From Polyangium fumosum (GTDB lineage Bacteria > Myxococcota_A > Polyangia > Polyangiales > Polyangiaceae): 64,000 nt of DNA. Shown here piece after piece: positions 47,820 to 55,540 of the stretch (position 1 is the first letter of the stretch; every line of letters begins with the position of its first letter). The notes beneath the pieces were generated by a model. It was not told the origin of the DNA, did no database searches, and saw only the letters and a list, made by a program, of their open reading frames with translations. The stretch spans positions 1 to 64,000 of the forward strand of contig NZ_SSMQ01000022.1 in the NCBI RefSeq assembly GCF_005144585.1, read 5' to 3'. The translations under genes were made by a program, and so were the position numbers.

Positions 47820-48137
47820 TCAGCGCGCGCCTGCGTTGCCCATCCGCTCGGCCAGCCCGTGCTCGAGCCCGGCCAGCGTCTCTTCCACCGTCGCGCGGAA
47901 GTAACGTCGCGCCGTGAAGAGCGCCGCCGCGCCGAGCAGCCGCGGCGTCAGCCCGCCGCCGAGCAGAAAGCCCACCGCGACCGCGCCGACGAGCGCCGCA
48001 TGTGGGTTCGCCCGCGCCACGTCGCTCACCATCGTGAGCACCTCGTTCGGATCGACTCCGCCGAACGCTGCGAGGGGACCACGGTCCGCCCCTTGTTCCG
48101 TCGTGCCGCCTTGCCCCGCTTGTCTCTCCCCAACCAT
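47820..48137 (-). CDS. Small membrane protein of the stress cluster
   Basis: 105 residues starting MVGERQAGQGGTTEQGADRG; GGAGGGG lies just upstream of the ATG. One Gly/Ala-rich hydrophobic segment (NPHAALVGAVAVGFLLGGGL, about 45-64) is followed by L-T-P-R-L-L-G-A-A-A and a helical tail. Resembles DUF883/YqjD-type envelope proteins in build. The upstream gene of the same type ends 14 nt before, so the pair is an operon convergent with the YtxH group. Confidence 0.6.
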   Translation of the reverse strand: MVGERQAGQGGTTEQGADRGPLAAFGGVDPNEVLTMVSDVARANPHAALVGAVAVGFLLGGGLTPRLLGAAALFTARRYFRATVEETLAGLEHGLAERMGNAGAR

Positions 48138-48151
48138 GAACCCCTCCGTTC

Positions 48152-48382
48152 TCATCCTTGACGCGTCATCACGCGCCCGAGCACGTACCCGAACGCGAGC
48201 GCCACGCCGAGCGCGACGAGCGGCCGCTCCTCGACGAAGGCGACCAGCTTGTCGTCGGCCCGTTTCACCTGACGAACCACCCGCGCCGCCCCCTTCGCGT
48301 GACCGTTCAGGTGGGCGCCGCCCATTTCCGATTTGTGAGGATCTTCGATCATCGCCTCGCGCTCCAGCAACGGGCGCGCCAT
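48152..48382 (-). CDS. YqjD/ElaB-like (DUF883-type) small membrane protein
   Basis: 76 residues from the first Met, or 66 from the Met of MIEDPHKS (48352), which has GGAG and GAGG upstream. A soluble amphipathic helix (A-R-V-V-R-Q-V-K-R-A-D-D-K-L-V-A-F-V-E-E-R-P) precedes a C-terminal transmembrane segment (LVALGVALAFGYVLGRVMTR). The E-R-P-x-x-A-L-G-V-A-x-x-x-G-Y-x-L-G pattern matches YqjD/ElaB, which associate ribosomes with the membrane in stationary phase. Function here is by analogy. Confidence 0.65.
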   Translation of the reverse strand: MARPLLEREAMIEDPHKSEMGGAHLNGHAKGAARVVRQVKRADDKLVAFVEERPLVALGVALAFGYVLGRVMTRQG

Positions 48383-48419
48383 GCGGCCTGAGCAAGGCCC
48401 GCACGGTCGAGGCGCGTGC

Positions 48420-49253
48420 TCACGCGTCGAGCGGGATGCAAAGCCGACAGATGGTGCCCTGGCCCTCCACGCTCTCGACCGACAAACGACCTCGGCAGAG
48501 CGTCGCCAGGTGGTGTGCCAGGTACAGACCTACACCCAGCCCGCGATACAGGTAGCTCGGCGCGTTGGAACCCCGATAGAACTTCGTGAACACCTGGCCG
48601 AGCTCGCGCGCCGGGATCCCGATCCCACGGTCCTCCACGATCACCACCGCGCTCGCCGCGTCCTCGGAGATCACCCGCACGCCGATCGGCGCCTCGGGCG
48701 GCGAGTACTTCACCGCGTTCTCCACGAGCGACGCCACGATCTGCTCCACCCGCTCCGGATCGCCCCGCACGCGCACCGGCGAGGCGGGCTCGTGAAGCGT
48801 GAACGTCCGCGACTCCAGCATCAGCCGCGCCTCGCCCACCGCCCGCCGCACCGGCTCGCGCAGGTCGAACGAGAGCGCCGCCACGCGCAGCGATCCGTCC
48901 TCGATACGGGGCAGGTCCACGAGCAGCGCCTCGATCAGACGGCCCAGCCTGCGCGCCTGCCGCATCGTCCGCGGGAACGTGTCGGGCGGGACGCTCGTCC
49001 CTCGTTCGAGCGCCCGCGCGAGCGTCATGAGCGAGACCTCCAGCGGCAGAAGCGGGCTCTTGAGCTGATGCGCGATCAGCGCGAAGAACGTCCGCATCTC
49101 CTGCCGCGCCTCTTCCTCGGCCGCCTCTCGCTCGGCGCGCTCCTGCGCGAGGCGCTCGTTTTCCTGGCGGAGGCGCGTGTTCTCCTCCTGGGCTTCGGCG
49201 AGCCTCGCTGCGAGCGCCTCGTAGCTCGGCTCAATGCGGCGGGCGAGTTTCAT
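48420..49253 (-). CDS. Sensor histidine kinase without input domain
   Basis: 277 residues. A coiled coil at residues 10-50 (LAEAQEENTRLRQENERLAQ) leads to HisKA with F-A-L-I-A-H-Q-L-K-S-P-L-L-P (His 61) and HATPase with N-A-V-K-Y, D-R-G-I-G-I and G-L-G-V-G-L-Y-L. There is no membrane segment and no recognised sensor. Its start overlaps the end of the upstream PAS kinase by 23 bp, and the two share close similarity in their kinase cores, so they look like a duplicated tandem pair. Possibly they form heterodimers. Confidence 0.85.
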   Translation of the reverse strand: MKLARRIEPSYEALAARLAEAQEENTRLRQENERLAQERAEREAAEEEARQEMRTFFALIAHQLKSPLLPLEVSLMTLARALERGTSVPPDTFPRTMRQARRLGRLIEALLVDLPRIEDGSLRVAALSFDLREPVRRAVGEARLMLESRTFTLHEPASPVRVRGDPERVEQIVASLVENAVKYSPPEAPIGVRVISEDAASAVVIVEDRGIGIPARELGQVFTKFYRGSNAPSYLYRGLGVGLYLAHHLATLCRGRLSVESVEGQGTICRLCIPLDA

Positions 49254-50388
49254 CGCGGTTCCCTCGTTGGGCCGGCGCCGCCACGCCTTTGCCCTCCGGC
49301 CAGTGCCTCGGCAGCACCAGCGAGAAGGCGCTCCCTCGCCCCACCTCGCTCGCGACCGTCAAGCTCCCGTGCAGACGCTTCGCGAGCCCTTGCGCGAGAT
49401 AGAGCCCCACACCGAGCCCGCTCGCCGACGTCGGCACGTTCGAGCCGCGGTAGAACTTGCCGAACACGCTGGCCTGCTCCGCCGCCGGGATCCCGATCCC
49501 CTGATCGATCACGCGCACCCGCACGCGTGACTCCGTCCCCTCGACCTCTACCGTCACCACGCGCTGCCGCCCCGAGTACTTCATCGCGTTGTCGATGAGG
49601 CTGATCAGGATCTGGTGCACCCGATCCGGATCCGACGTCACGGGCACCCCGTCGCCGGGCCCGTGGTACTCGAGCCGCTGCGACGGCGCGGCCAGGCGGA
49701 AATCCTCCACCACCTCGCGCGTGAAGACCGCGAGGTCGAAGGGCGCCACGTGCACCTCCAGCGTCCCGCGCTCGATCGCCGCGGCGTCGCTCAGGATCGC
49801 GTCCACGAGCCGCCCGAGCCGGAGCGTCTGCCGCAGCGCGCGCGCCATCGTCCCCTCGGGCGGCGTCGTCCCGATGGCGAGCGCGCGCTCGATCGTCCGG
49901 AGCGAGTTCAGCACCGGCTGGATCGGCGCGCGGAGCTGATGCGCGGCCATCGACAGGAACGACTCGCGCTCGGCCGAGAGCAGCTTCGTCGTGACCGACC
50001 GATCATTCGCCGACAGGTCCCGCACGAAGGCCGTCGCGAACGCGCGGCCCCCGGGCGCCACGAGCGAGACCTCGAGCGGCACGTTCGTCCCGTCCTTTCG
50101 ATGCCCGATGGCGCGCTCCGGCGCGACCGTCGCCTCGTCCCAGCGATGCCCTTCTCCGTTGGGCAGCGCCACGAGCTCCGGGAACGACTCTCCGACGAGC
50201 TCTCCGGGCGAGCGCCCGAGGAGCCGCTCCGCCGCGGGATTGGCGTACACGATCCGCCCATGTTCGTCCGCGCAGACCACCCCATCGGGCGCCCGCGCGA
50301 TCACCTCGGTCCAATCGATCGTCGTCTCCTGCACGGTTACCACCTTGCGTTCGTCGACGGTGGCTTCATTAGGGACGGAGGGGTTCAT
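49231..50388 (-). CDS. PAS-domain sensor histidine kinase
   Basis: 385 residues. PAS at about 25-130 (VIARAPDGVVCADEHGRIVY, Y-A-N-P-A-A-E-R-L-L-G), then HisKA with F-L-S-M-A-A-H-Q-L-R-A-P (His near 154) and HATPase with N-A-M-K-Y, D-Q-G-I-G-I-P, G-L-G-V-G-L-Y. Cytosolic. It overlaps the downstream kinase by 23 bp. The ATG shares one base with the TTG start of the divergent response regulator; GTG 50334, preceded by AAGGTGG, is an alternative start that would leave room for promoters. Confidence 0.85.
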   Translation of the reverse strand: MNPSVPNEATVDERKVVTVQETTIDWTEVIARAPDGVVCADEHGRIVYANPAAERLLGRSPGELVGESFPELVALPNGEGHRWDEATVAPERAIGHRKDGTNVPLEVSLVAPGGRAFATAFVRDLSANDRSVTTKLLSAERESFLSMAAHQLRAPIQPVLNSLRTIERALAIGTTPPEGTMARALRQTLRLGRLVDAILSDAAAIERGTLEVHVAPFDLAVFTREVVEDFRLAAPSQRLEYHGPGDGVPVTSDPDRVHQILISLIDNAMKYSGRQRVVTVEVEGTESRVRVRVIDQGIGIPAAEQASVFGKFYRGSNVPTSASGLGVGLYLAQGLAKRLHGSLTVASEVGRGSAFSLVLPRHWPEGKGVAAPAQRGNRDETRPPH

Positions 50389-50876
50389 TGCCAGTGGGGG
50401 GCACGAAATTGGGAAAGCGCTCGCGACCGACCGTTCTGATCGTCGATGACGACGACGAGATTCGATATTCGATGCGCAACCTCCTGGTCGTATCGGACTT
50501 CGACGTCTTGCTCGCCGCCGACGGCGTCGAGGCCCTCAAGCAGCTCGAGCGCCATCGCGTCGACGCGCTCGTCATCGATTTGATGATGCCGCGCCTCGAC
50601 GGCGTGGGCGTCATTCGGGCCTTGCTCGGCAAACCCCCCGAGGCGCGGCCGGGCGTGATCATCGTCGTCTCGGCGCACGTCGAGCTCCGCCGGCGCATCA
50701 TGGGCCTCGACGTCCGCCGTGTCTTCCCCAAGCCCTTCGACGCGCTCGCCCTCGTGAACGAGCTCTCGGCCGCCTTCAACGCCGGCGCCGCGGACAGCGA
50801 GCCTGCCAAGGACAAACCGCCCGCCGAGCCGACCCTCGTTGCCGTCCCCCGCGGACACGAAGGGCGCCCGGTTTGA
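50388..50876 (+). CDS. Single-domain response regulator
   Basis: 162 residues from TTG 50388, preceded by GGAGGGG; GTG 50394 is an alternative. Receiver at about 12-135: acidic cluster VLIVDDDDEIR, phosphoacceptor Asp in A-L-V-I-D-L-M-M-P, Ser in V-V-S-A-H, Lys in F-P-K-P-F. No DNA-binding domain; the last 25 residues are Pro/Lys-rich. Divergent from the kinase pair, so probably their partner, acting by protein contacts. Confidence 0.85.
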   Translation: MPVGGTKLGKRSRPTVLIVDDDDEIRYSMRNLLVVSDFDVLLAADGVEALKQLERHRVDALVIDLMMPRLDGVGVIRALLGKPPEARPGVIIVVSAHVELRRRIMGLDVRRVFPKPFDALALVNELSAAFNAGAADSEPAKDKPPAEPTLVAVPRGHEGRPV

Positions 50877-50887
50877 CCCGGACGCCC
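50862..50887 (+). terminator. Stem-loop spanning the response-regulator stop codon
   Basis: GGGCGCCCGG at 50862-50871 pairs with CCGGACGCCC at 50878-50887 with one mismatch. The TGA stop lies in and beside the 6-nt loop. It separates the convergent response regulator and DHH genes. Confidence 0.5.
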
Positions 50888-50933
50888 CCGATTTCCCCGA
50901 CATTCTTCGATTTCGACGACGACGACGATTCGC

Positions 50934-52064
50934 TCAGCCGGCTTCGTCCGACGTCCCGATCCGTTTCCGGATCGTGTCCTCGACCATTTCCCGGACAACC
51001 TGCCAGAGCGCGTCCTGGTTCGGACAGGCCGCGAGCGGCCCGAGCGGGATCTGGAATCCGCCTTTGCCGCGCCGCCCGCCGCCGTAGGGCATCCCGAGCG
51101 GGCCGATGCCGAACGCGTCGCGCAGCCACGTCGCCGGATCCAGCGACGCATCGGTCGTGCGCAGCGAGCCGTCGATCCACCCCTCGACCAGGCCGAACGT
51201 GATCGCCGTCTTGATCCCCTCGCGCCGGAGGAGGAAGTCGGCGGCTTGCCCGATCGCGTCCCGGTCCTGCGAGCGCACCTGCCCCACGCCCGCGAAGACC
51301 CACATCCCTTCCACCTGCATCGCCTCCAGCGCCCGCCGCATGATCCGCATCGAGCTCGACGGGATCGCGTAGCGCGACAGCGCGCTCAGCACGTCCGTGT
51401 CCACGAGCTCGATGATGCTCGCGAGCGCTCGCAGATCGTCGGCGCTCGCGTGCAGCAGATCATCCGTATCGCTTCGGATCCCGTACGCCAGCGCGGTCGC
51501 GAGCCTCGTCGCGATCGCCCCGCTCTCCAGGACCCGCGTCGGCGCCTCGATCACGTACTCTGTGTAGATCGTGCTCGCGGCGCCCACGCCGAGCCGGATG
51601 TCCACGAAATCCGCGGTCGGTTTTCCCTGAATGGCGTGATGATCCACGATGGACACGCAGGGCAGCCCTGCGCTGCTCGGCAGCTCGATCGCGTTCGTGT
51701 CGACCAGGCTCAACGCGGCGTACCGGTCGAGGTCTTCCGGCGCGGTCACGCGGACGAGCGGGAGATCGAGCAAGTTCACCATCGCCCGATTTTCCGCCCG
51801 GCTCACGAGCGGCAGGTGCGCGATGTCGCACTCGATGCCCACGCTCGCGGCGAGCCTTTGATGGGCCCACGCGCTCGCCAGGCTGTCGGGGTCCGGGTAT
51901 CCCCGGATGACGACGACATGCCTGCCTTCGTGCTTTCGCAGCGCTTCGAGGAGCTGTCCGACGCGGCTCTCGGCTCCGTCCACGCGCCGCGGCCCGCGCA
52001 GATCGGGAAGGTGTGGGCTGCTGCTACGGTCGGGTTCGATCCGCAACGCTTCTTGATGGTTCAC
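50934..52064 (-). CDS. DHH-family phosphoesterase
   Basis: About 377 residues from GTG 52064; the frame is open to TTG 52121, giving 395. DHH motifs: G-Y-P-D-P-D-S-L-A-S-A near residue 57, L-V-D-T-N, I-V-D-H-H-A, and R-S-D-T-D-D for metal binding. The C-terminal part has G-G-G-R-R-G-K-G-G-F, a DHHA1-like substrate loop in which the usual His after GGG is Arg. Members act as nanoRNases, pAp phosphatases or c-di-AMP phosphodiesterases; which is not decided here. The N-terminal 30 residues are low-complexity. Confidence 0.75.
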   Translation of the reverse strand: MNHQEALRIEPDRSSSPHLPDLRGPRRVDGAESRVGQLLEALRKHEGRHVVVIRGYPDPDSLASAWAHQRLAASVGIECDIAHLPLVSRAENRAMVNLLDLPLVRVTAPEDLDRYAALSLVDTNAIELPSSAGLPCVSIVDHHAIQGKPTADFVDIRLGVGAASTIYTEYVIEAPTRVLESGAIATRLATALAYGIRSDTDDLLHASADDLRALASIIELVDTDVLSALSRYAIPSSSMRIMRRALEAMQVEGMWVFAGVGQVRSQDRDAIGQAADFLLRREGIKTAITFGLVEGWIDGSLRTTDASLDPATWLRDAFGIGPLGMPYGGGRRGKGGFQIPLGPLAACPNQDALWQVVREMVEDTIRKRIGTSDEAG

Positions 52065-52187
52065 CGTCTTGCCCCGGAGGTGCGGGCCTGATGCCGCACG
52101 GTCCGCCACCCACGAAAGCAAGCCGCGCGCCCATCCCGCAGCCGGGCCGTCCCGTACGAACGAGGAGGGACGTTCGCCCGAACCGCC

Positions 52188-54194
52188 TCAGAGCTTGAAC
52201 ATGGCCATGGCCGTTTCGCCCGGACGAACGGTCACGCTCTTCGACTTCGCGGCGCCGCTCGCGGGCTTGCACGTCACCGAGTACGTGCCCGCCTTCAGCG
52301 ACACACGCAGCGACGACGACTTCCCCTTCGAGGCCCCGTTCACGGTGAACGAACACGGACCGCCGACCGCCACGGCGACGAGGGTCCCGTTCGCCGCGGC
52401 CGGCGCGGGCGCGGGCGTCGGGGTCGCTTTGCTCGTCGGCTCGGACGCGGCGCTGCCGCCTTTCGGCGCTTCGTCCCCGCCCGAGGGCGGCGGCGTGGCG
52501 GCCGCGACGGCTGACGCGGAGGACGCGGGCGCCTCGGCGGACGCCGCCGCGGAGGCGGTCTCGGCCGGAGGGGGCGCGGCCGAGGGAGCCGGCGTGCTCG
52601 GGGGCGCGGCGACGGCCGAGGGAGCGGGCGTGGCGACGGGCGGAGGCGTGGGGATCACGATGGGCCCGTTCTCCTGAGATTGCGTCGTCGTCGAGGCGGT
52701 CGGCTCGCCGGACTGCTTGCGCAGGAGCATGACCATGAGCACGACCACGCCGAGCAAGCCGACCGCGCAGAACGCGAGGAGCACGCGGATCATGCGCGAG
52801 CTGTCGGGCGCGGCAGCGGGCACGGGCGCGGCAGCGGGCACGGGCGCAGGCACAGGTGCGGCGGCAGCTGCAGGCGCAGGCGCAGGCGCAACGACGGGCG
52901 CAGGCGCAGGCTCCGCCGCGGGTGCGGGCGCAGGTGCGGCGGCAGCAGCGGGCGCAGGTGCGGCAACAGGCACGGGCGCAGGCGCAGGCATGACGACCGG
53001 CCCGGAGAACACCTCCGTCATCGGCTCGTCCATCCCCATCGGCGCGGGCGCAGCCTGCTGCAGCGCCGAAGCCATGTACCTTTGCGGCGCCGGCGCCCCG
53101 TAGATCCCCGAGCCGAGGTGCACGTTCGTCTCGGCGTCGTCGTCGGCGGGCAGGTGCGCGAAATCGGGGTTCACGACGCCCCCGGCCATGGGCGGCGGCG
53201 TCGGCGCGGGCAGCCACGCGGGCGCGGAGGCCGGGGACGACGGCGGCGGCGCGGGCGGCGGCACCGATCCGGTCGTCTTCCTCTCGCGCGCGGCCTGCGC
53301 GATCTGCCCGATCCGATCCACGAGCAGCCGGCCCTCGGGCGGCGAGAACGGCAAGAGCGCGTGCGCGAACGCGTGCACGCTCCGGAAGCGCGCCTCCACG
53401 TCCTTCGCGAGCGCCCAGCCGATCACCGTGTCGAGCTCCGCAGGCACGTCGCCGCGCAACTGCGACACGCGCATCGGCTCTTCGCGCGTGATCTGCAGCA
53501 TCAGGTACGCGGCTTCGCCCTGGAACGGCGGACGACCTGCGAGCATCTCGTAGAGGATCGTCCCGAGCGACCACACGTCCGTGCGCGCGTCCACGTCCTT
53601 CGCCTTGCGCACGAGCTCCGGCGACGCGTACGGCGTGAGCCCGAACATCGCCGTCCCCGTGATCTCGCCCGTCGCATCTTGCGCGCCGCCGAGCAGCTTC
53701 GCCGTGCCGAACTCCGTGATCTTGATGAGCGGCGCGCCGCCGGTCCGCTGCGTGAGGAAGAGGTGCGACGGCTCGAGATCACGCACGACGATGCTGTTCG
53801 CGTGTGCCTCGGCCACGGCCTCGCAGGCTTGCAGCGCGAACAGGATCGCGTCGTGCAGCGGCAGCGGGCCGGTCTTGCGGACGTGCCGTTCGAGGTCGAT
53901 GCCTTCGAGGTACTGCCGGACGAGGTAAAACGTCCCGTCGGCCTCGTTGCCGACGTCGATGATGCGGGCGACGTGCTCGGAGGCGATCTTCGAGAGGGCG
54001 CGCGCCTCGCGGCGAAAGCGCTCGATCTCGCGCGCATCGGCCTGATGCGGCAGGAGCAGCTTGATGATGGCCCGCTGGTCGAACGCGGTGTGGAACGCGT
54101 CCACCGTGAGGCCATGTTTACGCCCGAGGATGGCGCGAACGCGGTATTTACCGCCGATCAGGGCGCCGGGATGGATGTCGTTGGCGGAGCGCAT
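52188..54194 (-). CDS. Probable Ser/Thr pseudokinase with PEGA-like tail
   Basis: 668 residues from the Met of MRSANDIHP (a Met at 54239 would add 15). The kinase fold (about 15-280) keeps the ATP lysine (A-I-I-K-L) and the alphaC Glu, but the catalytic loop reads V-R-D-L-E-P-S-H instead of H-R-D-x-K-x-x-N, and D-F-G reads E-F-G. The metal-binding Asn and Asp are therefore replaced. A Pro/Ala linker (320-470) precedes one TM helix (about 478-500, VLLAFCAVGLLGVVVLMVML), another linker, and a PEGA-like beta domain (C-S-F-T-V-N-G-A-S-K-G). The PEGA part would be outside the cytoplasm. Confidence 0.8.
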   Translation of the reverse strand: MRSANDIHPGALIGGKYRVRAILGRKHGLTVDAFHTAFDQRAIIKLLLPHQADAREIERFRREARALSKIASEHVARIIDVGNEADGTFYLVRQYLEGIDLERHVRKTGPLPLHDAILFALQACEAVAEAHANSIVVRDLEPSHLFLTQRTGGAPLIKITEFGTAKLLGGAQDATGEITGTAMFGLTPYASPELVRKAKDVDARTDVWSLGTILYEMLAGRPPFQGEAAYLMLQITREEPMRVSQLRGDVPAELDTVIGWALAKDVEARFRSVHAFAHALLPFSPPEGRLLVDRIGQIAQAARERKTTGSVPPPAPPPSSPASAPAWLPAPTPPPMAGGVVNPDFAHLPADDDAETNVHLGSGIYGAPAPQRYMASALQQAAPAPMGMDEPMTEVFSGPVVMPAPAPVPVAAPAPAAAAAPAPAPAAEPAPAPVVAPAPAPAAAAAPVPAPVPAAAPVPAAAPDSSRMIRVLLAFCAVGLLGVVVLMVMLLRKQSGEPTASTTTQSQENGPIVIPTPPPVATPAPSAVAAPPSTPAPSAAPPPAETASAAASAEAPASSASAVAAATPPPSGGDEAPKGGSAASEPTSKATPTPAPAPAAANGTLVAVAVGGPCSFTVNGASKGKSSSLRVSLKAGTYSVTCKPASGAAKSKSVTVRPGETAMAMFKL

Positions 54195-54298
54195 GACTCG
54201 TCGTTGTCGGCGAACCGGATCGCGCGCCCATTCTTGCATGACCTCGGCGGGAGGGGTAGGAGCGTGCGTCTGGGCGAGAGACGCCCACGCTGCCGACC

Positions 54299-54541
54299 AT
54301 GAAGCGCTACCAGCCCGGCCCCTACGACAACCTCCCCGACGTGCGGGATGGCTTGACCCGCAAGGAGCGCATCGTGCTCTATGTCCTCCACAAGACGCAG
54401 GAGGAGCGCGGGGGCCGCAACGTGCCCACGGCGATGCTCTACGGCCGCGTCGTCGAGTACATCGACATGAGCGTCGAGGAGCTCCAGCGTATCCTCGCCC
54501 GCCTGGCCGCTCCGCAGGAAAACACCCGCGGCAAGCCCTGA
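54299..54541 (+). CDS. Small hypothetical helical protein
   Basis: 80 residues, MKRYQPGPYDNLPDVRDGLT at the start, then L-T-R-K-E-R-I-V-L-Y-V-L-H-K-T-Q-E-E-R and a helix ending V-E-E-L-Q-R-I-L-A-R-L. Entirely soluble and helical, with a winged-helix-like spacing (V-P-T-A-M-L-Y-G-R-V-V-E) that may bind nucleic acid. Not a family I recognise. It converges with yhbY, and its composition fits the host. Confidence 0.6.
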   Translation: MKRYQPGPYDNLPDVRDGLTRKERIVLYVLHKTQEERGGRNVPTAMLYGRVVEYIDMSVEELQRILARLAAPQENTRGKP

Positions 54542-54542
54542 C

Positions 54543-54564
54543 GGCCGGCCGCGCTCAGCCGGCC
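54543..54564. terminator. Short stem-loop between convergent genes
   Basis: GGCCGGC at 54543-54549 pairs with GCCGGCC at 54558-54564 around an 8-nt loop. It overlaps the yhbY stop codon. GC-rich and without a T tract, so termination is uncertain. Confidence 0.4.
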
Positions 54565-54857
54565 TTCGGAAGCGTGATCTTCGGCTCCTTCGGGTGACGG
54601 CGGTAGAGCAAGATCGTCCGGCCGAGCACCTGCACGAGCTCGGCGCGCACGGCGGGCGGGATCTTTTCGGCGAGATCGCCGCGCTCGTCGGGGCACTCGG
54701 TCCCGACCCGCACCTTGACCAGCTCGTGCTGCTCGAGCGCGTCGTTCACGGCGGAGACGATGCCGTCGGTCAGCCCGTGTTTGCCGAGCTGGACCACGGG
54801 ATCCAGGTGATGGCCGAGCGCGCGCAGGTGGCGGCGCTGCTTTCCTGTCAGGCTCAT
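54555..54857 (-). CDS. yhbY: YhbY/CRS1-type RNA-binding protein
   Basis: 100 residues, the full family length. M-S-L-T-G-K-Q-R-R-H-L-R-A-L-G-H-H-L is the conserved start, then V-Q-L-G-K-H-G-L-T-D with the GxxG-type loop of the KH-like CRM fold, and R-T-I-L-L-Y-R near the end. YhbY associates with the pre-50S ribosome in E. coli. Transcribed alone. Confidence 0.9.
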   Translation of the reverse strand: MSLTGKQRRHLRALGHHLDPVVQLGKHGLTDGIVSAVNDALEQHELVKVRVGTECPDERGDLAEKIPPAVRAELVQVLGRTILLYRRHPKEPKITLPKAG

Positions 54858-55008
54858 GCGGTCCTCTTTCTCGGCCGACTCGGTCGAGGGACGGCCGGCC
54901 TAGTCCCCCGGCTCCTCCACGTCAAGCGCGCCCTCGCTCCATTGCCGGACGCACCCGACCCCTCCATGTTCCGCGCGTCGCGCCGACGAGGCGCGCGAGG
55001 AGGGACGC

Positions 55009-55482
55009 TTGCAAGAGGAACGCGCGCAAGAAACGGAACGAATCACGTTCGTCCTCATCGCCGACGCCAGCCGAGCTCGCCTGCTCCGGCGGGGCAAGGA
55101 GAGCGCCTCGCTCGAGGTCGTCGAGGAATTCGAACACCCCGAGAGCCGCGCCATGGCCCGGGACCTCATGGCGGACAAACCGGGCCGCGCCTTCACCGGC
55201 GGCGGCCAGGTCGCCGGACGCAGCGCCAAGGAGTACGCCACCGACCCGAAGGACGTCGAGGCCCAGAAGTTCGCGCGTAGCCTCGCCGACCGGCTCGCCT
55301 CGCTCTACGACGCGCATGCCTTCCACGCGCTCGTCCTCGCCGCGCCGCCGAAATTCCTCGGCCTCCTGCGCGGCACGCTCGCCGCGCACACGAACCACGT
55401 CGCCGAGGCTGTCGTCGCGTCCCACGAGAAGGACTACACGCAGCTCGACGTGCGCACGATCGCCGAACGAATCGCCGCCTGA
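55009..55482 (+). CDS. Host-attachment-like protein
   Basis: 157 residues from a TTG start with GGAGGG 6-8 nt upstream. Core: FVLIADASRARLLRRG, H-P-E-S-R, K-P-G-R-A-F, then F-A-R-S-L-A-D-R-L and L-A-A-P-P-K-F-L-G-L-L-R and E-K-D-Y-T-Q-L. This is the pattern of host-attachment proteins (PF10116), small soluble proteins named for a role in plant attachment but widespread; the eRF1/Dom34-like fold suggests RNA or ribosome contacts. Function uncertain. Confidence 0.75.
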   Translation: MQEERAQETERITFVLIADASRARLLRRGKESASLEVVEEFEHPESRAMARDLMADKPGRAFTGGGQVAGRSAKEYATDPKDVEAQKFARSLADRLASLYDAHAFHALVLAAPPKFLGLLRGTLAAHTNHVAEAVVASHEKDYTQLDVRTIAERIAA

Positions 55483-55540
55483 GATCCAGGCACGGAATCG
55501 TCGGGCGCGCCCGCGCCGGCGAGGTATACCGGGGCCCTCC

